Below, piece by piece: positions 1-8,679 of a DNA stretch of 28,109 nucleotides. The translations under genes were made by a program, and so were the position numbers. Position 1 is the first letter of the stretch. Every line of letters begins with the position of its first letter. Below the pieces are notes generated by a model that saw only the letters and a program-made list of their open reading frames with translations, was not told the DNA's origin and ran no database searches. The stretch comes from JBFFSQ01 sp041572275 (GTDB taxonomy: Bacteria; Pseudomonadota; Gammaproteobacteria; SZUA-229), in the NCBI GenBank assembly GCA_041572275.1, contig JBFFSQ010000016.1, positions 1 through 28,109 of the forward strand. The letters run 5' to 3'.

Positions 1-1122
1 GATTTGTCGCTCAGGATTGTATGAAAAATTCACATGATCGAATTTCACCCAGGCCTCACTGACCTGCAGCTCACTGGCATCACTTCTGTCCTGAATCTCC
101 GGTGACTTGTCGAGCAGTTTAAACATCAGGTCCATATCCGCCAGAGCATGCTTCATGGAGCGGTAAATAATGCCGAGAAAGCCCAGGGGAATAAACAGTT
201 GCAGCATCATGGTATTTACCAGTACCAGATCACCCAGGCTCATACTCTGATCAACCACACCCTGGGCCGCATAAATCATCACAATGGTGACACCCACCGC
301 GATAATTGCACCCTGGCCAAAATTCAGCAGCGCCATCGAGCTAGTGCTTTTTACCGCTGAGTCTTCCCAGCCGCCCAGGGTTTGATCATACCGCTCCAGC
401 TCATACTGCTCATTATTAAAATATTTCACCGTTTCATAGTTAATCAAACCATCCACAGCCTGAGAATTAGCCTGCGAATCATAAGCATTCATCTCATGAC
501 GAAAATGCATCCGCCACTCGGTTACCGCCATGGTATAAGCCAGATACACCACAACCGTTCCAAAGGTGATGAGGGCAAAATGCGCATCATATTGGCTAAA
601 CAGGATCACTGCCACCAACAGGAATTCGGTCAGAGTCGGGATTATATTAAAAGTTAGATAATTGAGAATGGATGACAAGCTACGCGAACCCCGTTCCAGA
701 TCACGGGATATACCACCGGTTCGACGTTCTAAATGAAAACTCAATGACAGATTATATAAATGTTTAACCACTTTGGTCGAAATTTCACGCATCGCGTGAT
801 ATCTGACTCGTGCAAAAATTGCATCACGCATTTCACTGAATAACACATTCATCAAGCGCAAGGCACCATATCCCAGCAACAGAAACAGCGGCAATTCCAC
901 CGGGATACTGTCGAGACTGGTAAGGCTTACATCGAGTTGGTCGACAATTTCCTTTAAAACAACCGGAATACCCACGGTGGCAAACTTGGCTAGCATCAAT
1001 GACGCCAGCGCAATCAGCACCCGGCCTTTGTAACTCCATAAAAAAGGCAACATGCGTTTAAGGTTCTGAACATCATTGCGCTCACTATGGGGCGCCTCCG
1101 TGGGGCGGAAATTAGTCTGCAT
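1..1122 (-). CDS. Atm1-type ABC exporter (permease-ATPase half-transporter), truncated by the window edge
   Basis: The reading frame opens at ATG 1122-1120 and runs off the left edge after 374 residues without a stop. It covers the six-helix membrane domain and the first residues of the ATPase domain. Residues ~221-238 read VDGLINYETVKYFNNE, a signature of the Atm1/HMT1 branch of ABCB transporters, which export glutathione-linked sulfur or metal compounds. The last visible residues, NFSYNPERQ at ~365-373, form the A-loop whose Tyr (Y368) stacks on the ATP adenine. Walker A, the signature motif and Walker B lie outside the window, so ATPase integrity cannot be judged. It is transcribed divergently from the RND adaptor, 109 bp away. 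The family call is firm; the substrate is unknown. Confidence 0.93.
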   Translation of the reverse strand, partial: MQTNFRPTEAPHSERNDVQNLKRMLPFLWSYKGRVLIALASLMLAKFATVGIPVVLKEIVDQLDVSLTSLDSIPVELPLFLLLGYGALRLMNVLFSEMRDAIFARVRYHAMREISTKVVKHLYNLSLSFHLERRTGGISRDLERGSRSLSSILNYLTFNIIPTLTEFLLVAVILFSQYDAHFALITFGTVVVYLAYTMAVTEWRMHFRHEMNAYDSQANSQAVDGLINYETVKYFNNEQYELERYDQTLGGWEDSAVKSTSSMALLNFGQGAIIAVGVTIVMIYAAQGVVDQSMSLGDLVLVNTMMLQLFIPLGFLGIIYRSMKHALADMDLMFKLLDKSPEIQDRSDASELQVSEAWVKFDHVNFSYNPERQI

Positions 1123-1131
1123 TCTGTTGGC

Positions 1132-1161
1132 TTGATGATTAAAAAGGCAGTAAAGTATAAA
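1132..1161 (+). promoter_or_regulatory. Candidate sigma70 promoter for the RND operon
   Basis: TTGATG (1132-1137) and TATAAA (1156-1161) are separated by 18 bp, in the only gap between the divergent ABC exporter and the adaptor gene. The -35 box is imperfect and no operator is obvious, so this is a sequence-match guess. Confidence 0.35.
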
Positions 1162-1231
1162 TCTTAGACGTTCATTGCAACATAGTTTATGGAATAATAG
1201 ACTCAATAAAAATTTCCAAACCAACCAGCCG

Positions 1232-2272
1232 ATGATTCAGACTCAATTTGTCCGGGCATTTAGCCTACTACTCATTCTGCTTAGCCTGAGCGCATGCTCT
1301 GATGATAAAACGGCTACACAACAACGCAAACCAACTCCTCACCTGGTTGAAACCGCCCGTGTTGATATTCAACAGGTCAGTATACAAAAGACATTGCCTG
1401 GCACTCTAGAAGCCATACGTACCGTTAAAATTTTTAATCAGGAACAGAGCATACTCACAAGCCTGCCTTTTTATGAGGGCCAGCGAGTAACCAAAGGCAC
1501 CACTCTGGCAACGCTGGATAACGCCCTGATAAAAGCCGACTTAAACAAGGCCAAAGCTACCTTGAAACAGGCTCAGCTGGATCTCAAACGTCTACAAAAC
1601 CTGATTCCCAGAAAATTGGCCTCGGAAGACGAAATTGCCAAGGCGAAAACTGCAGTCGATATTGCCGAAGCCGAACTTAATCTACAGAAGACTCGACTCG
1701 CCCATACCCGTATCCAGGCGCCTTTTGACGGTATCATCAGCCTTCGCCAGGCCGAGCCCGGTGATGTGGTACCTTTGCACAGTCATATTCTGTCTTTAAT
1801 TGATACGTCCAGTCTGAAAATCCGTCTCTTTATATCAGAGCTTCTCCTACCGCTGATTAAGCCCGGGGATGCCGTTAGCATCCGTATCGATGCACTGCCG
1901 GATCAAAGCTTTAATGGTGAGGTGGTTCGTACCCACCCTACTATCGATAGTAATACCCGCCGTGGCATTGTCGAAGTAGTGCTAAAGCCCGTGCCGAATC
2001 AAGCTTTACCAGGTCAACTCGCCCGCGTGAGCTTAAGTACACAACAACAGGCCCGGTTGATGATGCCTTTTGATGCTCTGCGCCATGACAATCGCGGACC
2101 CTATGTTTTCGTAGTTGAAAATCAGCAGGCTAAACACGTTGCTATTAGTACCGGTCTGCAAACGGGTGAATATATTGAGGTCGTTGAAGGTTTAACACGG
2201 GGCGATCTGGTCATCACCAAAGGTTTCTTTGGTTTAAAACACAATAAAACTGTGACGGTAACAAAATCCTGA
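1232..2272 (+). CDS. RND efflux periplasmic adaptor (membrane fusion protein), predicted lipoprotein
   Basis: The protein joins an inner-membrane RND pump to an outer-membrane channel. I chose ATG 1232 because it gives a clean lipoprotein signal (MIQTQFVRAFSLLLILLSLSAC, shown here only to name its LSAC lipobox); a TTG at 1175 would add 19 polar residues in front of it. The mature part has the usual order: a lipoyl half-domain ending near GQRVTKGTTLATLDN, an alpha-helical hairpin rich in Lys, Ala and Leu, the second lipoyl half beginning TRIQAPFDGIIS, a beta-barrel, and a membrane-proximal domain ending GLTRGDLVITKG. Length (346 aa) is normal for the family. The permease follows 28 bp later. 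No outer-membrane factor gene is present here, so a TolC-like protein is presumably encoded elsewhere. The substrate is unknown. Confidence 0.93.
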   Translation: MIQTQFVRAFSLLLILLSLSACSDDKTATQQRKPTPHLVETARVDIQQVSIQKTLPGTLEAIRTVKIFNQEQSILTSLPFYEGQRVTKGTTLATLDNALIKADLNKAKATLKQAQLDLKRLQNLIPRKLASEDEIAKAKTAVDIAEAELNLQKTRLAHTRIQAPFDGIISLRQAEPGDVVPLHSHILSLIDTSSLKIRLFISELLLPLIKPGDAVSIRIDALPDQSFNGEVVRTHPTIDSNTRRGIVEVVLKPVPNQALPGQLARVSLSTQQQARLMMPFDALRHDNRGPYVFVVENQQAKHVAISTGLQTGEYIEVVEGLTRGDLVITKGFFGLKHNKTVTVTKS

Positions 2273-2300
2273 TGGTGTATTCAATACTACAGGTGAATAC

Positions 2301-5300
2301 ATGAAACGCCGTTTCAGGACCGGTGGCCTGGCTTCATGGTCAATCCGACGCCCCATTGCCGTCTCAATGCTGGCACTGACGGTCATCGTTATTGGTTTGT
2401 TCTCTCTCAAACTGTTAAAAATTGACCTGTTACCCAAATTAATTTATCCAGAAATACGCGTACGCATTGTTGATCCGGGCGTGCCTGCACGCATCATGGA
2501 AGACTCAATTACCCGTCAGCTTGAAGAACAACTGGCTATTACTGAGGGAGCCACCGTGGTGCAATCTACCACCACAGAAGGTCGTAGCACCGTATCTCTT
2601 AGCTTTCCCTATGGTATGGATATCGATATCGCCCTGCGTGAAGCCAGTACTCGACTTGACCGTGCCAAACGCTTTCTGCCTGATACTATTGACCCACCCA
2701 CTATTTATAAACGTGACCCAGCACAGATTCCGGTACTGGAAATGGTAGTCAGTTCCGATAGCCGCGATCCGGTCGAACTACGGAGCTGGGTAGATTATGA
2801 ATTCTCCAAATGGTTTCTCAATATTAATGGTGTCGCTGCTACCGAAGTAGGTGGCGGACTGGTGCGTGAAATTCAGATCATCGTTGACCAGGAAAAGCTG
2901 GCCGCTGCAGGTTTTGAATTGAATGATGTCATCAATAGCCTGCAGAGCGAAAACCTCGACATTGCCAGCGGCACCCTCTACATGCAAAAACGTCAGTTGA
3001 GTACACGCACTCAAGGCCGCTTCCAGAGTGTTGCCGAGATCGCGAGCCTGCCATTAATCAGAGAGGGCCAGCAATCAATAGATGATGCCATCCGCCTCGG
3101 CGATATTGCCGTCATCAATGACACCCATGAAGATGAACAGATCCGTATTCGCCTGAATGACACACCAGGGGTGAAGCTATCAATACAGAAACAGCCAGAA
3201 GCCAATACTGTTGCTGTGGTTGATGCAGTATTAGCTCAACTTGAATGGTTTAAACAACAAAAGCTGTTACCCGTCGACATTAGTGTACAAAAAGTCGGCG
3301 ACCAGTCTATTTATGTCCGCCATTCGCTACGTAATGCCTCAATGGCTGCCCTCTCCGGTGCCCTGCTAGCAATGATGATCGTCTATCTTTTCCTCGGAGA
3401 TATACGACGCACACTGATTGTGTCGACCGCCATTCCATTAGCTATTCTGGTCACCTTATCTATCATGGAAGTATCCGGACTGACACTGAATATTATGTCA
3501 CTGGGCGGACTTGCTCTCGGGATTGGCATTCTGGTCGATAATACGATCGTCATGCTGGAAAACATTTCGCGCCATCAACGCACATCCACTAACAATGAAC
3601 AGGCCGCCATAGACGCCGCCGCTGAAGTCACCAGTGCAATCACTGCATCGACAACCACCAATCTGGTGGCCGTGGTACCTTTTCTGTTCATCGGCGGCCT
3701 GGTCGGCCTGTTATTCAGTGAATTAATTATTACCCTGACGGCCGCCATCGTAGCCTCTCTGGTGGTTGCCCTCACCCTGGTGCCCGCACTAGGTGCCCGC
3801 ATCAGTCAGCGACCACAACAAAACGAGAATTTCTTTAACCGCTGGCTACCCCAGCTACAATTATCTTACAGCAGACTGTTACAGACCATCATGCAACGGC
3901 CTGTCCCATTATTCATAATCGCTACCCCTGTACTACTTGTCAGTCTGTACTGGACATACCACGCCAAGGACATTTTCTTTCCTGACATGGATGAGGGAGA
4001 AGTCTCCATTTCCATCACCGGAGATCCAGGCACTCGTCTGGAAGAACTGGATAACGCATTAAATAAACTCGAACAATTATTCATGCAACAACCTGAAGTG
4101 GATACGGTATTCACCATTTCAGGTGGTTCCGTATTCGGCCGTTCTGAATATCAACGCAGCAATAGCGGTTCCATCAAAATCCAGCTTAAACCCATGACTG
4201 AACGCAATATCGAGACCAAAGCCTGGGTCAACAATATGAGAAAAGACATTGCTCAATTGAAGCTGGCTGGATTGAAACTCTATATGCGTGTTCGCGGTGT
4301 TCGTGGTGTTAACCTGGGCCACGGTGATGACGACATCAGTGTGCGTATACTGGGAGAGGATCTGGACATTCTAACCGAAGCTGGCGAGCAAGTGATCGCA
4401 CGAATTGGCGATGTCAATGGCGTGACCAACCTTGAACACAGCTATCAGGAACAAATCGAAGAACTGGTATTAAATATTGACCGGGAACGTGCAGCTGACC
4501 TCGGTGTACATGCCGAAGACATTGGTCGTGCCCTGAGTATCGCTCTTAATGGCCTGGTGGTCTCCGATTACCTGGAAGGTGATCGCCAATTTGATATCCG
4601 TCTGCGCATGAATAAGGAACTTACTCATTCAACTGAAGATATTGAAAATATCATTGTCACCGTAGTTGATGGAAAAATTATCCAGCTTCGGGATGTTGCA
4701 GAGCTTGAAGTCAGACCGACACCCAGCAGTATCAAACGTGACAATCAACGCCGCATTGTTGAAATATCAGGTTCTCTGAGTCAAGGTGCGAATATGCCCG
4801 ATGTGATGGCGGATATTTTCAAACGACTCGATGATCTACCATTGCCAGAGGGTTACAGCCTGTATGATGGTGGCTCACTGGATACGCTAAGAGAAGGTCA
4901 GAAAACTGGTTATATCTTACTTGGGCTGGCTCTGTTCCTGGTGTTCGTAGTCATGGCCGTACAATATGAGTCACTGCGCAATCCACTGATCATCATGCTC
5001 AGCGTGCCCTTTACCATGATCGGTGTCAGCCTGGGTGTTGAACTGGTTCTTGAGCAGCAACTCTCCATGCCGGCCAAAATTGGCATTATCATGCTAGCCG
5101 GTATCGTGGTAAACAATGCGATTGTACTGGTCGAACAGATTGAAATTCAACGCGAGTCTGGGCATAACATTATTGAAGCCATCATCGAAGCCGCCCGTCT
5201 ACGTCTACGCCCCATTTTAATGACCACCCTGACAACGGTGATGGGCATGTTGCCACTTGCAATCGGACTGGGTGAAGGCTCAGAAATGCTTCAGCCCATG

Positions 5301-5390
5301 GCTACGGTTATTGTATTTGGCCTCAGCCTGTCGATGCTCGTTTCATTATTTTTTGTGCCTGTACTCTACCGACTCTTTCATAAAGGCTAA
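2301..5390 (+). CDS. RND-family efflux permease
   Basis: At 1029 residues this is a full-length RND pump that would use the proton gradient to drive export from the periplasm or membrane. TM1 follows the N-terminal SIRRPIAVSMLALTV, two large periplasmic loops are present, and TM4 contains GIGILVDNTIVMLENI (V412-D413-N414). AcrB-type drug pumps have two adjacent Asp residues at D413-N414 and a Lys in TM10. Here TM10 reads GIVVNNAIVLVEQI (N938-N939), so only one of the three classical proton-relay residues is kept. The VDN plus NNAI combination is common in a broad RND subgroup outside AcrB/MexB, so the pump is probably functional with a different relay. It is co-transcribed with the adaptor upstream and the PPTase 5 bp downstream. 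Confidence 0.97.
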   Translation: MKRRFRTGGLASWSIRRPIAVSMLALTVIVIGLFSLKLLKIDLLPKLIYPEIRVRIVDPGVPARIMEDSITRQLEEQLAITEGATVVQSTTTEGRSTVSLSFPYGMDIDIALREASTRLDRAKRFLPDTIDPPTIYKRDPAQIPVLEMVVSSDSRDPVELRSWVDYEFSKWFLNINGVAATEVGGGLVREIQIIVDQEKLAAAGFELNDVINSLQSENLDIASGTLYMQKRQLSTRTQGRFQSVAEIASLPLIREGQQSIDDAIRLGDIAVINDTHEDEQIRIRLNDTPGVKLSIQKQPEANTVAVVDAVLAQLEWFKQQKLLPVDISVQKVGDQSIYVRHSLRNASMAALSGALLAMMIVYLFLGDIRRTLIVSTAIPLAILVTLSIMEVSGLTLNIMSLGGLALGIGILVDNTIVMLENISRHQRTSTNNEQAAIDAAAEVTSAITASTTTNLVAVVPFLFIGGLVGLLFSELIITLTAAIVASLVVALTLVPALGARISQRPQQNENFFNRWLPQLQLSYSRLLQTIMQRPVPLFIIATPVLLVSLYWTYHAKDIFFPDMDEGEVSISITGDPGTRLEELDNALNKLEQLFMQQPEVDTVFTISGGSVFGRSEYQRSNSGSIKIQLKPMTERNIETKAWVNNMRKDIAQLKLAGLKLYMRVRGVRGVNLGHGDDDISVRILGEDLDILTEAGEQVIARIGDVNGVTNLEHSYQEQIEELVLNIDRERAADLGVHAEDIGRALSIALNGLVVSDYLEGDRQFDIRLRMNKELTHSTEDIENIIVTVVDGKIIQLRDVAELEVRPTPSSIKRDNQRRIVEISGSLSQGANMPDVMADIFKRLDDLPLPEGYSLYDGGSLDTLREGQKTGYILLGLALFLVFVVMAVQYESLRNPLIIMLSVPFTMIGVSLGVELVLEQQLSMPAKIGIIMLAGIVVNNAIVLVEQIEIQRESGHNIIEAIIEAARLRLRPILMTTLTTVMGMLPLAIGLGEGSEMLQPMATVIVFGLSLSMLVSLFFVPVLYRLFHKG

Positions 5391-5395
5391 GCACA

Positions 5396-6124
5396 TTGAC
5401 TCGATGGCAACCCCCCACTGAGAATATGAACCTCGATGATGACACCGTACATATCTGGTTGTGTCATTTAAATATTTCCCCGCCCAGGATGAAACAATTT
5501 TACCCTCTGCTCTCTGATAGGGAAAAAGAACGCAGTGAACGTTTTGTCAATTTTATTCATCGTAAACGCTTCATTGCCGCACACGGTTTTATGCGCACTG
5601 CCCTGGCCAGTTATACGCCGCAGTCAGCAGATGAATTAATCTTCAATAAAAGCGACAAAGGCAAACCCTCACTTATTAATGAGGCAAATATACAATTCAA
5701 TCTCAGTCATTCTCACAACCTGGCCTGCCTTGCAATCTGCAAACAGCATGCGATTGGAGTAGACATTGAATATATGGATCGCAAAAACCAGTGGCAAAAA
5801 CTAATTCGACGATTTTTTACAGCTGAAGAACAAACAAAAATTTTTGCCCTGCCTGAACCAGAGCAACAGCAGGCTTTCTTTCAAGTATGGACGCGTAAAG
5901 AAGCACACATGAAAGTCACTGGACTAGGCTTACATTTATCCCCCACCCGTTTTACGGTATCAGTACCACCCGAACCTCCTGCCTTCATTGAATATTTAAA
6001 CTCAGATGAATCAAGCATCTGGCATATGAATGAAATCCAAATGCCGGATAACTTCAAACAGTACTGTGGCTGTTATTCAGCAACTAGTAACTTCAATCAT
6101 CAGGCTCACTTTCTTTTTTCCTGA
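5396..6124 (+). CDS. 4'-phosphopantetheinyl transferase, Sfp type
   Basis: The enzyme moves phosphopantetheine from coenzyme A to a carrier-protein Ser. Both signatures are present: GVDIEYM (121-127, Mg ligands D123 and E125) and VWTRKEAHMKVTGLGL (164-179, with K168-E169). FNLSHSHNLA (101-110) is the expected SHS motif. Length (242 aa with this start) fits the Sfp/Gsp class rather than the short AcpS class. I chose TTG 5396, 5 bp after the RND stop, because residues 4-21 (WQPP...VHIW) resemble the N-terminus of this family; ATG 5426 (M11) would remove part of it. No NRPS or PKS gene is in the window, so the target may be fatty-acid ACP or a remote synthase. Placement behind an efflux pump suggests co-expression with export of a synthase product, which is inference. 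Confidence 0.92.
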   Translation: MTRWQPPTENMNLDDDTVHIWLCHLNISPPRMKQFYPLLSDREKERSERFVNFIHRKRFIAAHGFMRTALASYTPQSADELIFNKSDKGKPSLINEANIQFNLSHSHNLACLAICKQHAIGVDIEYMDRKNQWQKLIRRFFTAEEQTKIFALPEPEQQQAFFQVWTRKEAHMKVTGLGLHLSPTRFTVSVPPEPPAFIEYLNSDESSIWHMNEIQMPDNFKQYCGCYSATSNFNHQAHFLFS

Positions 6125-6503
6125 GACTCTGACCAAAGTCTTTATCTCGAACTGTGACGCACGTCAAAACTCAATATTTGATGATGACCGCGCTCAATCT
6201 TATATTCTCATATCTGTAATCTACTTCTCCACTTTTTTGCGTGCTCTATCACATTAATCTGCTTGTTTTTCAATGGGAAAAACTTGCTTCATCACGCATA
6301 TGTGAATCAGCTCAAGTAATTTAGCATTCTCTTAAATGCCCTGAAAATACTTGATGTATTGCACATTTATTTTCACCACAGCATCCATAATTAGCCCACA
6401 GTAAAAAAACGAATAACAACTGAAATATCAGTCGATATACCAACAATAAGAAGCTCGATGAATAAACGTTTTATTAATTTATCCTTAGTTACAAAGGTTC
6501 TTA
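6125..6503. other. 380 bp gap between PPTase and FN3 lipoprotein; one stem-loop, no assigned gene
   Basis: This stretch is AT-rich and has no convincing gene. It contains an inverted repeat of outer arms TCAAGTA (6312-6318) and TACTTGA (6348-6354) that enclose inner arms GCATT (6324-6328) and AATGC (6335-6339). A CRP-like half-matched site, TGTGA then 6 bp then TCAAA, lies at 6153-6168. A short frame opens at ATG 6458 (41 codons, stop 6581-6583) and overlaps the start of the lipoprotein gene in another frame. None of these is secure. Confidence 0.4.
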
Positions 6504-8123
6504 TTGGCTATGTATATCAACTTCAAGATACGCAGTTTTGCGTCTGCTTTAATGATACTGGGACTCACTGCTTGTACAGGTGAATCCTCCGACAGCACCG
6601 GTTTACTACCAACCAATCCGGATCCAATTGGCGATATCATTATCGATCCAGCTGACACAACTGCACCCACAGTTCCAGCAGCACTTACAGCTGCTGATAT
6701 CAGCAGTGAACAGATAACACTTAGCTGGTCTGCGGCAGATGATAATGTCGGTGTAACTGGCTATAAACTGTACAGAAATGGCAGCACAACCTCACTAACA
6801 ACGACAACAGCGTTAACCTTTAGTGATACTAATGTACTGCCTGAAACTCAATATAGTTATCGTGTTTCAGCTATTGATGCTGCAGGCAATGAATCAGCTC
6901 AGAGTTTAGCTGTTACAGCCGAGACCCTTGCCGTAATTATTCCTGGTGACACAACAGCACCCACCGTTCCCAACAATCTACATGCTACTTCAATTAGCAG
7001 TGACCAGATTGCATTGGCATGGTCTGCGGCTACTGATAATGTTGCGGTGACTGGCTATCGAATATATAAGAATGGCAGTGCCACCCCCATTAGCACAACA
7101 AGCTCACTTAACTTCACAGACACACAACTAGCGCCTGAAACAAGTTATCTCTACAGTATTTCTGCTATTGATGCAGCAGGTAACGAATCTGCGATGAGTG
7201 CTGCTTTAGTTGTTAATACAGTTGCAGAACCTGACACTACTGCACCCTCAACACCCGCAAATTTGCATGCTACTGATATTACCAGTACACAAGCGTTATT
7301 GGCCTGGTCTGCAGCAACTGACAATATTGCTGTAACCGGTTATCGCATTTATAAAAACGGTAGTACTACAGCTGTTAGCACAACCAGCTCACTCAGTTTT
7401 ACAGACACACAATTAGCACCCGAAACAAGCTACCTCTACACTGTTTCTGCCATTGATGCAGCGGGTAACGAATCTGCAATGAGTGCCGCTCTAACCATCA
7501 ATACGCTTGCAGAAGCAGATACTACATCACCCTCAACACCTGCCAACTTACAGGCAACCGATATTTCCAGCACACAGGTATCACTGGCCTGGTCTGCTGC
7601 TACCGATGATGTTGCAGTTACGGGTTATCGAATCTATAAAGATGGAAGCACCACGGCTCTGACTACAACCACATCACTATCGTTTGTAGATACTGGTATT
7701 CTTCCCGAAACCACATACAGCTACACCGTGTCGGCTATCGATGCAGCTGGGAATGAATCCAGTCTCAGTGCGGGCATTACAGTTACTACTCCGGCCGCGT
7801 CCACACCACAGTCGATCACTCTAACGTGGATCAGTCCTACTCAAAATACCGATGGTTCCTGCATAGACAGCATTCAGGGCTATAGCATTAACTATGGTTC
7901 TGAATCCGGTTCCTATACAACCACACTAACCACAGATCTTAATGAAGGTTTAATCTCATGTTCACAATCGGATTTTGATAATAGCTGTAGCACAGCCATA
8001 ATGACTTGTAGCTACTCAACCGAACCACTGACACAAGGCACCTGGTATTTTGCAGTTCAAACCTATGATGCCTCTAATATATTCAGTGATTTATCTAATG
8101 AAGTAAGTAAGCAGGTAAATTAA
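6504..8123 (+). CDS. Lipoprotein of tandem fibronectin type III domains
   Basis: A 539-residue secreted or surface protein with a lipoprotein signal ending in LGLTAC (19-24). After a Ser/Asp/Pro linker there are four close FN3 copies: ~51-141, 149-240, 244-335 and 339-430. Each runs from DTTAPT/DTTSPS-x-P through SLAWSAATDNVAVTGYRIYK-like strands to VSAIDAAGNES. A fifth, divergent FN3-like domain (~433-537) has Cys at 453, 486, 495 and 502, possibly disulfide pairs. No enzyme domain is present, so a binding or scaffold role at the cell surface is the best reading. Start TTG 6504 has AAAGG (6493-6497) at 6 bp; ATG 6510 is nearly equivalent and begins MYINFKIRS. The stop faces the bufferin operon, 86 bp away. 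Confidence 0.85.
   Translation: MAMYINFKIRSFASALMILGLTACTGESSDSTGLLPTNPDPIGDIIIDPADTTAPTVPAALTAADISSEQITLSWSAADDNVGVTGYKLYRNGSTTSLTTTTALTFSDTNVLPETQYSYRVSAIDAAGNESAQSLAVTAETLAVIIPGDTTAPTVPNNLHATSISSDQIALAWSAATDNVAVTGYRIYKNGSATPISTTSSLNFTDTQLAPETSYLYSISAIDAAGNESAMSAALVVNTVAEPDTTAPSTPANLHATDITSTQALLAWSAATDNIAVTGYRIYKNGSTTAVSTTSSLSFTDTQLAPETSYLYTVSAIDAAGNESAMSAALTINTLAEADTTSPSTPANLQATDISSTQVSLAWSAATDDVAVTGYRIYKDGSTTALTTTTSLSFVDTGILPETTYSYTVSAIDAAGNESSLSAGITVTTPAASTPQSITLTWISPTQNTDGSCIDSIQGYSINYGSESGSYTTTLTTDLNEGLISCSQSDFDNSCSTAIMTCSYSTEPLTQGTWYFAVQTYDASNIFSDLSNEVSKQVN
6654..7793 (+). repeat. Four tandem FN3-coding repeats, period ~285-294 bp
   Basis: The copies begin at residues 51, 149, 244 and 339 of the lipoprotein. 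Copies 2 and 3 are almost identical at protein level across AVTGYRIYKNGS and TDTQLAPETSYLY, while synonymous positions differ. This points to duplication followed by drift under protein-level selection. Homologous recombination could change copy number between strains. Confidence 0.8.
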
Positions 8124-8144
8124 TAACGATATCCAGGAAATATA

Positions 8145-8182
8145 CAGAGTAAGCCAGAAACACCCGTTGATGGCTTACTCTG
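8145..8182. terminator. Strong stem between convergent genes, possible bidirectional terminator
   Basis: CAGAGTAAGCCA (8145-8156) pairs perfectly over 12 bp with TGGCTTACTCTG (8171-8182) around a 14 nt loop. It sits in the 86 bp between the FN3 lipoprotein (+) and the end of the bufferin operon (-). There is no clean U-run on either side, so intrinsic termination is plausible but not certain; it may instead protect 3' ends. Confidence 0.5.
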
Positions 8183-8209
8183 CTTAACCCAACATATCTA
8201 AAAAATGGT

Positions 8210-8635
8210 TTATTCAATATTGTGCAAAACTGTTTTTATTTCAGCCCGAACAGACTCGATGGTATTTATCAGTGCCTCAGTCACGCTACGATCACTGGGT
8301 ACAGCCTCCCAATTCTCTGCCCAGAGATCTTTTAACTGTATAGCTTTTCTCTCGACTACAGGATCGATGAGTGTGCTCAAATCGACAATCAGGCCTATCA
8401 TTACCCAGCCTTTACGTGGATTACCTTCAACCAGGTTCTGATCAAAGTGTGCAGAATAAATATGTTGTTCAAAATCAGATAATCGGATTAACACCTCAAA
8501 GGCAGCTGTTCGCACATTATTATTGTCTTCTGTAGCTTCCAGTCGCCAGGTGTTATAACTGAAACCAATAACTGCAAACAATAAACTGAAAATGGCCGTC
8601 AGATAATAGACTCTAAATTTGTGTTCCATATCCAT
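8210..8635 (-). CDS. Unrecognised small membrane-anchored protein, last gene of the bufferin operon
   Basis: I do not recognise this 141-residue protein. It has a short basic N-terminus, one hydrophobic segment (~10-27, YYLTAIFSLLFAVIGFSY) and then a soluble, mostly helical and acidic domain. A WVMIGLIVDLSTLI stretch (~78-91) is moderately hydrophobic and could be a helix core. There is no Cys, so direct copper binding by thiols is unlikely. Start ATG 8635 is chosen; ATG 8629 (M3) is nearly equivalent. It begins 44 bp after the anti-sigma stop on the same strand with no terminator between, so co-transcription is likely. It could serve the sigma/anti-sigma switch at the membrane or be an unrelated passenger. 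Confidence 0.72.
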   Translation of the reverse strand: MDMEHKFRVYYLTAIFSLLFAVIGFSYNTWRLEATEDNNNVRTAAFEVLIRLSDFEQHIYSAHFDQNLVEGNPRKGWVMIGLIVDLSTLIDPVVERKAIQLKDLWAENWEAVPSDRSVTEALINTIESVRAEIKTVLHNIE

Positions 8636-8679
8636 TGGCGCTCAATGCCTCACATGATATCCACTCGCATTATCTACAG

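Noticed and set aside
2778..5116. Several antisense open frames inside the RND permease gene
   Set aside because: They mirror codon structure of a strongly conserved gene and have no ribosome sites or recognisable products.
6153..6168. CRP-like site TGTGA-N6-TCAAA
   Set aside because: Only a partial match, with no promoter placed relative to it; could be chance in AT-rich DNA.
6458..6583. 41-codon frame overlapping the FN3 lipoprotein start, or a frameshift there
   Set aside because: The lipoprotein already has a complete lipobox signal in its own frame and the short frame resembles nothing; no frameshift is needed.
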